Position numbers and translations under genes: made by a program
In this document: positions 50,134-61,196 of the stretch, one piece after another
How positions within the stretch are numbered: position 1 is the stretch's first letter
Layout: each line of letters starts with the position of its first letter
The notes under the pieces: generated by a model
What the model was told of the DNA's origin: nothing
Seen by the model: the letters and a program-made list of their open reading frames with translations, nothing else
Database searches by the model: none
Origin: Oxyruncus cristatus
Taxonomy: Eukaryota > Chordata > Aves > Passeriformes > Cotingidae
Direction of reading: 5' to 3'
Length of the DNA: 64,000 nt
Assembly: GCA_013399855.1 (NCBI GenBank)
Contig: VXAY01005020.1
Coordinates: forward strand, 620,001 to 684,000

Positions 50134-50379
50134 TAGAATCATAAAATGGTTTGGGTTGGAAGGGACCTTTAATATCATCTAGTTCCACCCTCCATGCCAT
50201 GGGCAGGGACACCTTCCACTGGACCAGTTTTCTCCAAGCCCCATCCAGCCTGGCCTTGGATCCTTAACAGATTGGGCAGCCACAACTTCTCTGACCAATC
50301 GGTGCCAGGGCCTCACCACCCTCACAGTAAAGAATTTCTTCCTAATAGCTAATCTAAATCTACTCTCTTTCTGTTTGAG
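50134..50379 (-). mobile_element. CR1 LINE 3'-end fragment
   Basis: Minus-strand CR1 end: TAGAATCATAAAATGGTTTG, GGAAGGGACCTTTAATATCA, GGGCAGGGACACCTTCCACT and AGTAAAGAATTTCTTCCTAA. Truncated after the segment preceding the 3' UTR. Confidence 0.92.
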
Positions 50380-53162
50380 TAACATGTAATAATAACACAC
50401 AGACTTTGGAATTCATTTCTACTCAATAGGTGTCATTTTGGTCTCCCTCTACTTACTTCTGCCAACACATTCAAATATAAAATCCATAGAAATTACATGC
50501 AATATGCTTGCTGTTACATATATTTTATCTCAACCATTAATTTCTGTGTACTAAATTGTATACTCAGACAGAATCTTCAAGTGTGCACAATTTAGAAATT
50601 ACAGTATAATATGATATGGCCACATGAAATGGTAACATTTGGGACACTGATCAGACAAAAACAGTAAATGGTTTAAAATAGGTAGTTACACATTTAAATA
50701 TAATACAGAACATCATATATATAAAAGTAGTCCTAATAGACTAACAAAAGAATTACTTCTCCTCTTTATATGCACACAAACACATGCATTCCCTACAATT
50801 TCCAGAAAATTAACCATATAAAAACTAAAACTCTCATTGAGTGGGGATTTTAAAAAGATTTTAATGATTTTGCTGAATCAGAAAATTCTCCTTTAATGTA
50901 AAAAAAAATATGGATAAAAGCATGTAAAACCAAAAATTCTCAGTTAAAATTTATTTTAATACTTAAGGTCATGATTTTGAGGTACAGAACATATTTTCCT
51001 TGAAAATATTACTTTGATAACAAATTGCAAATTGCTTCTAATAAAAGACCATATAAAGATGTTGAAAAAAGAAGTGAGCAGAAAGAAATAAACATAAAAC
51101 ATATGCTCTCTCCCTTACAGGTATTCAAGACTTTCTGTTGAGGACCTGCACATCACTTTCATATATAATTGGATATTTATTTTCATTTGGGTTACACAGT
51201 GCTACCAAGACTTGTTAGCAATCTATTCACACCACTTAATTTAGTGTACCAATCTGATTTCTCTGCCACATGACAACTATCTCAGTTAAACTGACAGCTG
51301 ATGCAACCTGAAACAATTCCAGCATTGCCAAGTATTAAAGGTTCTAAGTGACCAGTATGGTCCTGGAGCTGTACATGAGGGAAGGATCATCTTCTCTCCT
51401 TAACCGTGTCTGCTGCCAGGCAATCAGTTACATTTGCAGGCTAGGATTTGTCTCAGGGGTTTCACAGGGACACAGCATGTGGCATCCTGGTCCCTACTCT
51501 TCCTTTTCTGCCTGGTGATCTTCTCCCACAGACGCCTTTCCCGTGGAGGTCCTACTTTGGTACAATCCACTGCCACGTTCAGTCCTAAAGCCTAAAGATG
51601 TGACTCACTGTCCCACAGGCATCACTGAAGAGCCCAAGGGCTATTTGCTGACTGAGGGCAGGGGATCACATCTAACAACTTCAGTAGCATTTCTCAGTAT
51701 ATGTCAGTAGTACTGGTACATTGTCAGCCACCAGGGAGCATTCCTGTTGCACAGACACATACAGGTGCAAAATCTGAAGACAGAAGTGAATTAGAACTTA
51801 AAGACTGGTTGATACCACTGCAAAGAACGTTATAATAGTGGGATTTTTTTTTTTATTTGAGAATAATTTGTTGAACTTAGAAAAGCATACATATCTCAAG
51901 AAATCATTCTGGAATAATAAGTGGCATTAGAACTTTAGTGGTATTTATTATAAATATATAAGGTACATGTGTCTACATTTTAATGAATTTATATAATGTG
52001 AGCTACTGCATATACATACTATAATGACACAGACATACTCAGTTATATAGGTAGATACATAAGAAGGAAAAAAGCACAATACTGCACTTCTACATGTTTT
52101 CAGAACCAGGAAAGATTTTTGTTCAGATTTTGCAAGACAGGCATGTTTTCCATTAGCCTAAATACTGCTAGCTCCAACAGAAAACACACTGCTAAGAAAA
52201 TTATTACATCGTGCACCATTCAAAACCATCATCCTACACATCTGCTTAGGGACCTGTGTATTGTAATCTGTTAATGTTAAAATACCAGCCTAATTACTTT
52301 TTAAAGTTATTTGCTTGTTCTGGAAAACTAATCCACAGATTCATGTTAATTCACAGACAGTAAATCTGAGATCCACATGACAGCCTTGATCCAGAGCATA
52401 TTAAAGTCAACAAAAGTTCATTGACGTCAAAGGATTTCAGATCAGTAACTAAAATAAGATATTACAGCACAGCAAGAAATAACACTTTTGTTAGCCCTTT
52501 GTTCATCTTGGTGGATGAGAGGGGAGAATTTCTTGTTCTCTTTTTCTTCTTATTCTTCCTTGTGTGTTTCTTCAAACCAACTGAATAACTACATTGTGAA
52601 AATTCAGTGATACCTGAACACTTTAATTTTTCCAACTCAATTGTTTAAATACATCAGACAAAAGTTAAAGACTTTGCAGCAGGGGGGTTATGCTTCTTTG
52701 GCTTGTTTTATTGCAGATATAAAGGACATTTTGCATCCAAACCAGGTAGGGTTTACCTAGAGTTTGAGTACCCTTTCTCAGGACACAGCATTATTGCCTG
52801 AGAACCAAGCAAAGTCATTCCTCTGAGGTATCCAGAATACTTTTATTTCCAACATGTGGTAAATAGTCCTGAGACAATATTTTTGAGTCACATGAAATTA
52901 GTGGCATAAGTCTGTAAACAGCCTCCCCAGCAAGCAGTGACACTTTGTGAACTGAGCCAACTCCACCCTCCTCCCTATGTTCCTCTTTTTCATCCATTTC
53001 TTGCCTTTCTACTGGAAGGAGTTCCAATATAGAGAGTCTGACAGAGACTTTGTTCTTACACTCGTGCATGCCCAGTCACTGTGCCTGGGAGGAGCATTTG
53101 CTCGACCATTGGACTGGTGTATAATGGACACTCACTGCTGCCTTACCTGGATACTTAAAGAC
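50380..53162. other. Anonymous AT-rich DNA, no gene seen
   Basis: Very AT-rich between 50500 and 51150 and again at 51840-52090, with few open frames. The part at 51340-51780 is richer in GC but shows no recognised exon. Confidence 0.6.
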
Positions 53163-53335
53163 ATCAGTAAGGTCTCTTCTCAAGGCTAAACAGGCCCAGG
53201 TCCATCAGCCTTTCCTTGTAAGAGAGATGTTCCAGCCCCTTAATCATCTTTATAGCCCTCCCCTGGGCTCACTCCAGGAGCTCCATGTCTATCTTGTCCT
53301 GAAGAGCCCAGAACTGGACAGCAACAGTGTTTGTG
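53163..53335 (-). mobile_element. CR1 LINE internal fragment
   Basis: Minus-strand ORF2 piece: complement of the SSGLFSLEK/LRGDL region (AGGTCTCTTCTCAAGGCTAA), the KEGLMDLGLF-like region and the LELLE/FWAL region (CCTGAAGAGCCCAGAACTGG). Both ends are truncated. Confidence 0.85.
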
Positions 53336-54249
53336 GAAACACTCCTAGAGCTCCAATCATAATGTTCTTTCTCATGTTCTTTTGGTGGGAATCAGAGGGG
53401 GGGGTTCAGTCTAAGCATATAAAATAAAAGCAGACTAGCATGAGCACAACTCACCTTGGTTGAAATGGATTGGACTTGTGTTATGGACATCAATAGAAGT
53501 AGAAATACCTCAAATATGACCAGCTCCCAGGCATCCTGATGGCATAATCCAAACTCCAGCTGATATCAAGTGTTGTGTTACCCTTAAACAAACACCCTTG
53601 GCTGATTGGAATTTCTCACAGGGTTCAAAGTAGAAGAGCTCAGACGCTAAGGGCTGAATTTCTCTGCAGCAACACGTCTAAAGAGATATTTGTATATTTA
53701 AAGCAAAACCATAGGCCCCATTAAATCCTCAGCAATTCCAAGGAAAACATTTGAGTTTATGCAATCCTGACATTATAGTCCATTACACAATGCAAACAGG
53801 GTCCAAAAATATCTAAAATAATGAAAATATTAGCTATGAGATCCAGAGTGGATCTTGTACCCTATGTTCAGATGTTTGTAGTGTAGCCCTAGTGACTTCC
53901 AGGTCCAGGAAGGTTTCTCAGCACAGATTTGGCACAGAGCAGCCCTTTCCTAATACCATCCTGCAGAAAGTGCTGAATGTAAAAGAAGAATAATATTTTG
54001 CCCTTTTGTATTCATCTTACAACAGATAAAATTGCCCTTGGCCTTCAAAGAAGTCTCTTTGCTTTGAACATGTGAGTAGATATACTGCCTTTTCTATCCT
54101 CTTTCAGAGGCTCAGTTGTCTCACAATCCTGCATTCTTAAATACCATTGAATATCTAAACCACTGTGTTTCAAAACTCAGAAATTTAGGTTTTTTTCAAT
54201 AACTCTCTCTGTGAAGAAACAAATATTCTCCTAATCACCTCTTCTGATG
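53336..54249. other. Anonymous DNA next to ERV remnant
   Basis: No feature was recognised. The downstream edge of the retroviral remnant is not defined, so part of this stretch could belong to it. Confidence 0.5.
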
Positions 54250-54731
54250 CGTTAACATCCAGCTATTAAAATTATTAGAAATGCCTCCGCCTGAACTGAG
54301 GTGCAAATGAGACCAGGAGCCAAAGTCAATAGTAAATGTGAGGCAGAGAAAGAGAGAAAGAAGTAGGAAAAAGGACGAGGGAGGAAGAAAGAGACAGAGA
54401 GAGATGAAAATAGAAAATGTTTCACCACTGTGGAACGCAGCAGCATCTCATCGATACGATTCTTCTGGTCTTCCCGGTGGTGAGGGTCCCACAAAACATG
54501 GAGTCCAATGGATTCATATACATTCAGGAGATGCCCAGGCACCTCCCCTGGTGGGGGGGAAGCTTTGCAGCCTCTCGCGACAGGCTCTGGATTTGTTGCC
54601 TCACTCGGATCAGGTGCTGGAAGGCCTCAGGAATGAGGAGGGGGGGTGCTTTGGGAGTTCCAGCAGTTTGACAAAAAATCATTCTATGATTTTGACAACA
54701 TTTAAGACGTTACTGACATTTCAGTCCAACA
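54250..54731 (-). mobile_element. Candidate 3' LTR or 3' flank of ERV
   Basis: Read on the minus strand, a short G-rich tract (complement of CACCCCCTGGC, 54736-54746) right after the env stop could be a polypurine tract, and TGTTGGACTG (from 54731) could open an LTR. Further along are GGGACCCTCACCACCGGGAA and a long pyrimidine run (complement of the purine tract at 54337-54415). No end boundary, polyadenylation signal or second LTR copy was found, so this may instead be 3' proviral sequence outside an LTR. Confidence 0.35.
54337..54415 (+). repeat. Purine-only tract
   Basis: About 80 bases that are almost entirely A and G (GAGAAAGAGAGAAAGAAGTA and similar), within the candidate ERV 3' region. 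Low complexity; could form triplex DNA. Confidence 0.8.
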
Positions 54732-54745
54732 CATCACCCCCTGGC

Positions 54746-55160
54746 TTAACCATTGCTTAACTGTTGCCTCCCTAGGGCCCTCAGTTCATGGGGTGATATG
54801 TACTCAGCAGATAGAGGAGAAAAGAGAGAAACAGCAGGGGTAATAATGCAAGCAATCACACAGCATACAATAGCTATCCCAATCATCAAAAATGTAAACC
54901 CAATTGCAATCATCAATCCAGTCCTCACTGGCCATTGCCCCACCCTCTGAGTCCCAAGGACTAGAGTGTGGATGTCAGTCAGGAACTGGGGTTCCTCAAT
55001 GATGCTGTTGCATTATGAATGGTAATACAACATTCAGTTTCAGTAAGATTTAACACTCCACATACACTTTGTTCTTTTAACAATAACATATCTAATGCTG
55101 AATAATTTGCAAACCCATTTTTGACACTTGTTGGACTTACAAGTTAAGCTCTTCGGATGC
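54746..55160 (-). pseudogene. Endogenous retrovirus env, transmembrane subunit remnant
   Basis: Minus-strand remnant of a retroviral envelope transmembrane subunit, which in a live virus anchors the spike and drives membrane fusion. Seen directly: an ectodomain segment with [12 protein letters not shown] followed by a Cys-x9-CysCys motif (first Cys codon 55060-55062, Cys pair 55027-55032) and N-glycosylation sites; a frameshift at about 54995-55010 after which the frame continues in register; a hydrophobic anchor at residues 9-34 of the 54943-54746 frame (including IAIGFTFLMIGIAIVCCVIA); a tail of about 30 residues; and a stop at 54746. Family knowledge: gamma-type and alpha-type Env usually have a CX6CC motif here, so nine residues is unusual. 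The frameshift makes it non-functional. The class of ERV is not fixed. Confidence 0.7.
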
Positions 55161-55479
55161 ATACCAGGTCCAACGCCAAGGGAACCCCAAAACTATCTTT
55201 TGCCCCCCGTATAATAATCTAGGGCATGTATATCACTGATCCATTCTCGGCTTTGTCCAGGAGAACTTAGTTTTCACTGTGTCCTTCTTGCAAGTGAATA
55301 ATGGAAGACATGTTTTGGGCAAATGGATGGGAGCATTATCCTTTTGGATTAGCACGCTGAATTAGAAGCATCCTCAAGCCAAATTAGGTGGTGCAGTATA
55401 GCTGCTTGTCTTGCAAGTCCAAATGTAACTTTTAGCATACAAAGTTTTATACCAAATACAAAAAAGTTATCATGAAAAA

Positions 55480-56050
55480 GGTTTTCATACAAACACATAC
55501 ACAAGGCAAAACTGTGGATTTACTGTTGGTGGGGTTATAAGTAAAATTAACTCACTTTCAAATTTAGTTGTATTATCCCAGGGTGCTTTTTCTGTTTTTT
55601 TTTTTCCTCTGGGCAAATTACCTCCATCGCATTCCTTTACAATTACTGCTACAGTAAGTTGCACCCACAGCTGAGAAGTATGTGTGGTGCAGGATGTACT
55701 ACAGTTGCCATATAGATTAGCATAAATAAAAGAATTGATGAAAAGTTAAAACCACCTTAGGACACATGGTAGGAAACTTAATAGTACATAATTCAAGTAT
55801 TTCAAAAAATGGTTACAGGTTTTGAGAGCTGGTAAAAGGTTTTGTTGTAATTTATCCATTTGCAATATAGAGCTGCACCTCCTTCTGGTTCAGGAAAGGA
55901 ATATTTTCTCTTATTTTGTTAAGATCATTTAGTTCACTCACCAATATCTCTGGAAAATGTAGCCAAATCATCATAATAAATCCAAAGCCTTTTGAGGAAG
56001 AACTGGGAAGGTTAATACATGTTTGTATGATTTCAAACATGTATAAATTC
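55480..56050 (-). pseudogene. Probable ERV env surface-subunit remnant
   Basis: Upstream of the transmembrane remnant on the same strand are two open pieces. The 56040-55852 frame includes GFGFIMMIWLHFPEILVSEL. A second piece at about 55740-55488 is Cys-rich near its start (GNCSTSCTTHTSQLWVQL) and carries an Asn-x-Thr site and a PPTVNPQFCL end. Spacing and order fit an Env surface subunit, but several stops and frame breaks separate the pieces, and similarity to a named family was not established. Between 55480 and 55160 only broken sequence remains. Confidence 0.45.
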
Positions 56051-56133
56051 TTCTACCAACTCCCAAGTTAAATTTCATTGAATTTTTAAATTCTCGATTT
56101 TTTGAAACAAAATTATATATCCATAAGATAAGA

Positions 56134-56342
56134 TTAAAAGCTTTTCCACTCTTTTCTCTTTTTTTTTTTTTTTTGGTAAAAAGAAAAAATTAATTTAGCA
56201 AAATCAAACCAACAATACATAAAATCTTGATGGAAACACAAGCAAATCACAAGAATTAATAAACTGATAATACAAGCAATTATGATGGCAATTAAAAGTT
56301 TAGTTGGTTCCACACAGCTCCATCTCAACTGTTGGCAGGTTC
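56134..56342 (-). pseudogene. Hydrophobic leader-like exon after a splice acceptor
   Basis: On the minus strand a good splice-acceptor sequence, TTCACTTATCTTTTACAG, ends at 56343. After it an open frame (part of 56382-56134) encodes LRWSCVEPTK, then IAIIIACIISLLILVICLCF, a strong membrane segment, and a tail ending in a Lys run coded by the poly(T) tract at 56158-56175. Because env remnants follow on the same strand, this could be the subgenomic env splice acceptor and the long Env leader. It could equally be the transmembrane exon of an unrelated decayed gene. No start codon follows the acceptor directly. Confidence 0.3.
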
Positions 56343-56382
56343 CTGTAAAAGATAAGTGAAAATTCAGCCCAATACAGACCAA

Positions 56383-59300
56383 TCATTAAAAGGAAGGCTG
56401 GTACAATGCTACTAAAGCAGTACCTCGAGTCTGAAATGCTGACAATCACAAAGGTGACAGATCCTAAGGGAAAAGTCATTATAACATCTTGGCTGTTTTC
56501 AGCCTTCTCCTGCAGACCTGCTGGCAGTTCCCCCAGTCTGGACTGGTTACTTTGATCTCCAGTGGGGGGATGTTTGCTGAGGCAGTTACAGGTAAGGTTT
56601 GCTTGTATATTTCCTGCTGACATCAGAATGGAATCCAAAGCTTATCAAATTATTAAAGGCATGGTATGATACCTTTCACCAGATAGGAACCTGTACCTCC
56701 TCTTGATAGGGGCTGAACACTGAGTTAGAAGAAATTACCAACAATAAGGAAAACAAAGTTTATTTCATCTGCCTAAGTCCCACAATGCAAAATCACTGCT
56801 GTGCTCGTGTGTGATGCTTACCAGGCTCCAAAAGGTGCCCTTCCAGCACCGGGGAAATGCTGAGCAAAAAAATACCCCAACCAGCCAATTCCATGGCTTT
56901 CATGTCTTGGAAGCTGTAAGTAACTAATACTTAGATTTCCAGGCCTTACTGTGACTCTTTATGGGTTTCTCAATTTTGAAGAGTGTAACTAACTGGTAAA
57001 TGATCTCCTGTGGCCTCAGAAAGCAAACTGAATCAACATGTAGGGGATTTAGACCATTTCTATAAATACATTTAAAAACAAAATTGACATGAGTTTTCAA
57101 ACAGACCTTGAATGAAAAGAAATTTTGAGGGCCTGTACAATCTCTCCAGCTGATATCTTCTCCATATGTGCCTGAACTGCACTCCAGCCAAGAAGCTCTC
57201 TGAGAGCTCAAGCTGCTCTGACAGAATCTTGCAATGGGCCTCTCAACTGGATGGAGAGCACAGCTGAAATTCCTGGCTAGGAAATACATCACTTAAAAAC
57301 AAATGTGGTCCAAGAAAAAAGTCATGGAAAGCACTGAAAACAGTCATATGGGAGTGCAAGATGTCAGCAAATGTCTTTCTTTTTAACCAAAATCCTGGAA
57401 GTCAGGACGATTGAATATCTCATGTCTGCTTTCTTATCAGAAATATTTTTTCTGGACATTTATGTGAAAAAGTACCATATAAAATTTACCAAAAAAAAAC
57501 CAAACCTAAACACCAAGCCTACTCTCACTGTGCTAAATCACTGAACCAACTGCAAATTCATCACTGAATGTACTCCCAAGCCAGGTCCCCATCAAGTTTA
57601 AATGTTCAGCAATCACAACCCTACTTATAATGGGCATTGCAGAAAAGAGGGAACTTTGCTTTACTATGCTGGGTTGTTACTGATACCCCACATGCCATGA
57701 TAAGAATTGGAAATTACTTACCTACGATTTATTCATTTAAAAGAAAAATAGCCTCAGGATAGAACTTCATCCACTCTTCAAACTCTGCTTTCCTGCCCTT
57801 AAAAAAGAGCAAGCTCAGAATGGGCCTGCAGAAAGCAGGACAGAAGTACGTATGTCACAGATAACACATTTCCCTCCCTGTTCCAAGCAATTTTCTTCAT
57901 TCTGCTGTCCACAGAGTACTGCTCTGGCAAGTCAAAGGACCCTACACCAACTTCTCTCCCCATGGCAGTAAACGTTGACACCTCCGGAATCAACTTACCT
58001 TTCTGGATCCCCCTGAGGCTGGGTCTCCACAGGATGCGGACAAGAAGCCAACAGAATGGAGAACATAAATGAAACTGTTCTACCAGAATCTCCCTAATCT
58101 TCAAAGGGGACATGGTCCTGCCAAAGGATCACAGCTCCATGGGCTGTGCTTCCGTGATCTGACTGTTTCTGCCTCCTCACGGGGTACCACAATTAGCACG
58201 TGTCCTACTCGTCCCCCAGGGCCAGCCCCTCCCAGCTCTCAGCACCTCCCAAACTGCTCCGCAGTGCAGGAAGGAGCTGATAAAAGAGCTCTGTTAGTTG
58301 CTATGCTATGCACAGGATTTATTCAGCTCCTCCCAGTCCTAAAGCAGATCACCATCCTCAACTGCTAAGGCAAGGGGAAATAACTGGCAATGGGGATGGA
58401 TTTGCTGGGATGGGGTCGGGGCTTGTGTGACACATCAGTCAATGGCTCCCATTCTGCTCCTCCAGCTCCAGAGAGAACTGATGCAGCCTAGATCATGTTG
58501 AAGCACATGCTGATAACTGCAGATGAACATGTCCATACCACGTAGCAGGGTGCAATAGTGCAGAATTCCTGCAGGACAGCTGATCCAAGCCAGGCAGCAC
58601 TGCTCAGAAGTCCCTCCACAAGCCTCACTAGCTTGGGAGCACTTCCAGATAAAAGCAACTGTACAGTTCTCAGGGCTGGACTGGCTCGCATGAAGTGCAG
58701 TCCCCAGCTCTTCTACTTCACGTTGTTGCTTTTCTCTTTTATTCATTTATTTGGAGTTAGCATTAAATGAGAACAGGAGAGAAAATGGAAGGACAATTCA
58801 ACACACCAAACTGCTGCCTAGGAAATACATAAAAGTCATGATGCATCATCAAATTGGCCATGCAGCTCCAAAAGCAAGTAATCAAATCTATTTTATCATC
58901 TTTAGGCAACATGAGATTTTCCTTTTGGCTGGCTAATTTATTCTGACCATTACACTATTTAGTTGTATTTAAACCAGATGCAGGTGGGTGGGGTTTTTTT
59001 CCTTTTTTTATTTGTTATTCATCTGCTGTTCGTAGCAAACAAGAGCTACTTTTGTTAAGATTTTTTTGTTGCTATACATTTAAAGATCGGAAGTCATCTA
59101 ATTCCTTACCCTCAAAATCTCCCAGGTTTATCAGGATCTCCTTTTACCTTAACAGATTCAACCTAGACTGATTTTCATGAAGAGTGTAGTTATGAGCAAT
59201 ACCATGCTCCTAAAACAGATCTGTTAGGTCATATAACACTGCTAAAGACATAGCTTAAAGCTTATTGGAAGCTTAATGTTTTCCTTGACCCAAAGGGGCA

Positions 59301-60484
59301 ATTTGAAAGGACCTTTGCAAATCTTCATGACAGATCTCAGATTAAGCATTATAATTTTGTGAATTGCTTCGGGACACATTTTAATCATTACAAATATGTC
59401 AGAGTACTCCAAAAGAAAATCATAATCACTTGTCCCCATTTAAAAGTGATTTAGGATATAAGTTTAGTTAAGTTATCACCAATGGAAAGCCAATTCACTA
59501 TTTCTAATTCAGTATACAGAGTAACAACAGCATTAATAGCGGAGACATCAATGTATGAGCTGTCTGCTCTTAATTCAGCAGGTTTTTCTTGTTTGAATTA
59601 CAGTTTTTGAAGGTCATGACTCAACAGAACAATTTTAATACAAGTTCCCAGCAAACTCTGCCTGGTTCCTCCTGTCTGCTACCAGACTCCACATGTAGTG
59701 CATATCCACCAGCTTAAGGTGTTGGGAATAACTGACTCAGGTCAAGCAAGTCAGGTAGTTTATAGCTTTTTTCTAAAATCTGTTAAGTCAGTCCAGCTTC
59801 TTTGTATCAGCTGAATGAAGTACTGTCTCTAAAGCTGCTGCAGGATCATACTGAGATGGAAGAAGGTCAGCTAACGGCCATCAAAGTCTCAGAAAGAGTT
59901 TACAGTGACAATTTTGACAATTTTTGAAAATGAAGCAGGTTTCTTACACAAGGAACAAGAAGTGTTTTGGGAAAAATGAACAGGGCATTTGTCAAACCAC
60001 ACATAAGACACACATGCATGTGCCTTTCCAGAGATTACATGAGGTGTTTTAATTAAGTGTAGTTTTGAATACTCCAAATTTTCCAAAAGATAGGTGGAAC
60101 TGGAAAAGTGCTCAGTTCAAACCTGTGCAGGCAGAAGGAAGAGAAGAAAACAGATTTTGTCAAATTAAGGGGGCATATTTTATAGCTTCCCTCCAGTTCC
60201 AGTTGATAATGATAATGAGTTTGCAGAGTTCAAGACAATCAAAGCCTTTGTAACTCATAATCAGTCCGGGAAAATGCTTTTCTTGGTGTGATTTGGACAA
60301 TATGCTTGTGGTTCATCTATTTCTTTCATGTACTATATAGTTTACATATAGGATCATTTTCCTAATTCCATCTGTACATTTTGAGTGTAAACTCCCTCCT
60401 ACATAAAGAGCACCTGTATCTTGCCAACCACAATTTCATGAGCTATTTCTTAAAGAAAAAAAAAAAAAAACAAAAACACCTGTT
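56383..60484. other. Mostly anonymous DNA beyond the ERV remnant
   Basis: Minus-strand frames at 56300-56638 and 56924-57292 contain Cys residues and a few Asn-x-Thr sites but no domain I recognise. A more GC-rich patch with several CpGs lies at about 58100-58290, next to the weak exon candidate at 57999-58113. A-run of about 17 at 60452-60470 precedes the CR1. Confidence 0.5.
57999..58113 (-). other. Weak first-exon candidate
   Basis: On the minus strand an ATG at 58113 opens a 38-codon frame with a moderately hydrophobic stretch (HLCSPFCWLLVRILW) that reaches a near-consensus splice donor, AAAG then GTAAGTTG, at 57999/57998. The area upstream (58114-58290) is GC-richer and has several CpGs. 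No acceptor downstream in matching phase with a recognisable domain was found, so this is only a pattern match. Confidence 0.15.
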
Positions 60485-61196
60485 TCACAGAATCATAGAA
60501 TGGTTTAGGTTTGAAGGGACCTTAAAGATCATCTAGTTTCACCCCCTGCCATACACAAAGGACACCCCTCACTAGACCAAGTTGCTCAGACCTCCATGCA
60601 ATCTGGCCTTAAACACTTCCAGGGATGGGTATCCATACCTGTTCTGGGCAACATGTCCCAGTGCCTCAACACCCTCACAGGGAAGAATTTCTTCCCAACA
60701 GCCAATCTAAACTCACTCTCTGTCAGTTTGAAGCCATTCCTCCTTGTTCCCTCACTACAGGTCCTTGTAAATAGTCTCCATCTTTCCTGCAGGGTCCCTT
60801 CAGGAAAGCCACAATCAGGGCACGCCAAAGCCTTCGCTTCTCCAGACTGAGCAAATCCAATTGTCTTGGCCTTTCCTAATAGGAAAGGAACTCCTTCATC
60901 CCTCTAATCATCTTGGTGGTCTGCTCTGGACTCGCTCCAACAGGTCCATGTCCTTCCTGTGCTGGGGACCCCAGAGCTGGAGGCAGCACTGCAGGTGGGG
61001 TCTCACCAGAGCAGAGCAGAGGGACATAATCCCCTTCCTCACCTGCTGCCCACCCTGTTTTGGATGTGGTCCAAGATACAACTGGCCTTCTGGGCTGCCA
61101 GCAAATGTGGCCAGGTCATGTCCAGCTTCTCATCCACCATCACCCCAAGTCCTTCTCGGCAGGGCTGCTCTCGATCTGTTCAGCCCCCAGCACCAC
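60485..61196 (-). mobile_element. CR1 LINE 3' part
   Basis: Minus-strand CR1 running from the 3' terminus (CACAGAATCATAGAATGGTT, GAAGGGACCTTAAAGATCAT) through the 3' UTR and ORF2 C-terminus (complement of the SGRKFFPVRVLRHW region near 60690, the EAKALACPDCG region near 60820 and the [16 protein letters not shown] region near 60950) to the KDLGVMVDEKLD region at 61100-61160. Frame breaks show it is dead. It is the same subtype as 29470-30128. Confidence 0.94.

Noticed and set aside
56924..57292. Cys-rich minus-strand frame with an AG before it, briefly considered as a receptor exon (sushi-like cysteine spacing)
   Set aside because: The cysteine spacing does not fit a sushi or TNFR domain well, and the acceptor phase does not match the donor at 57999.
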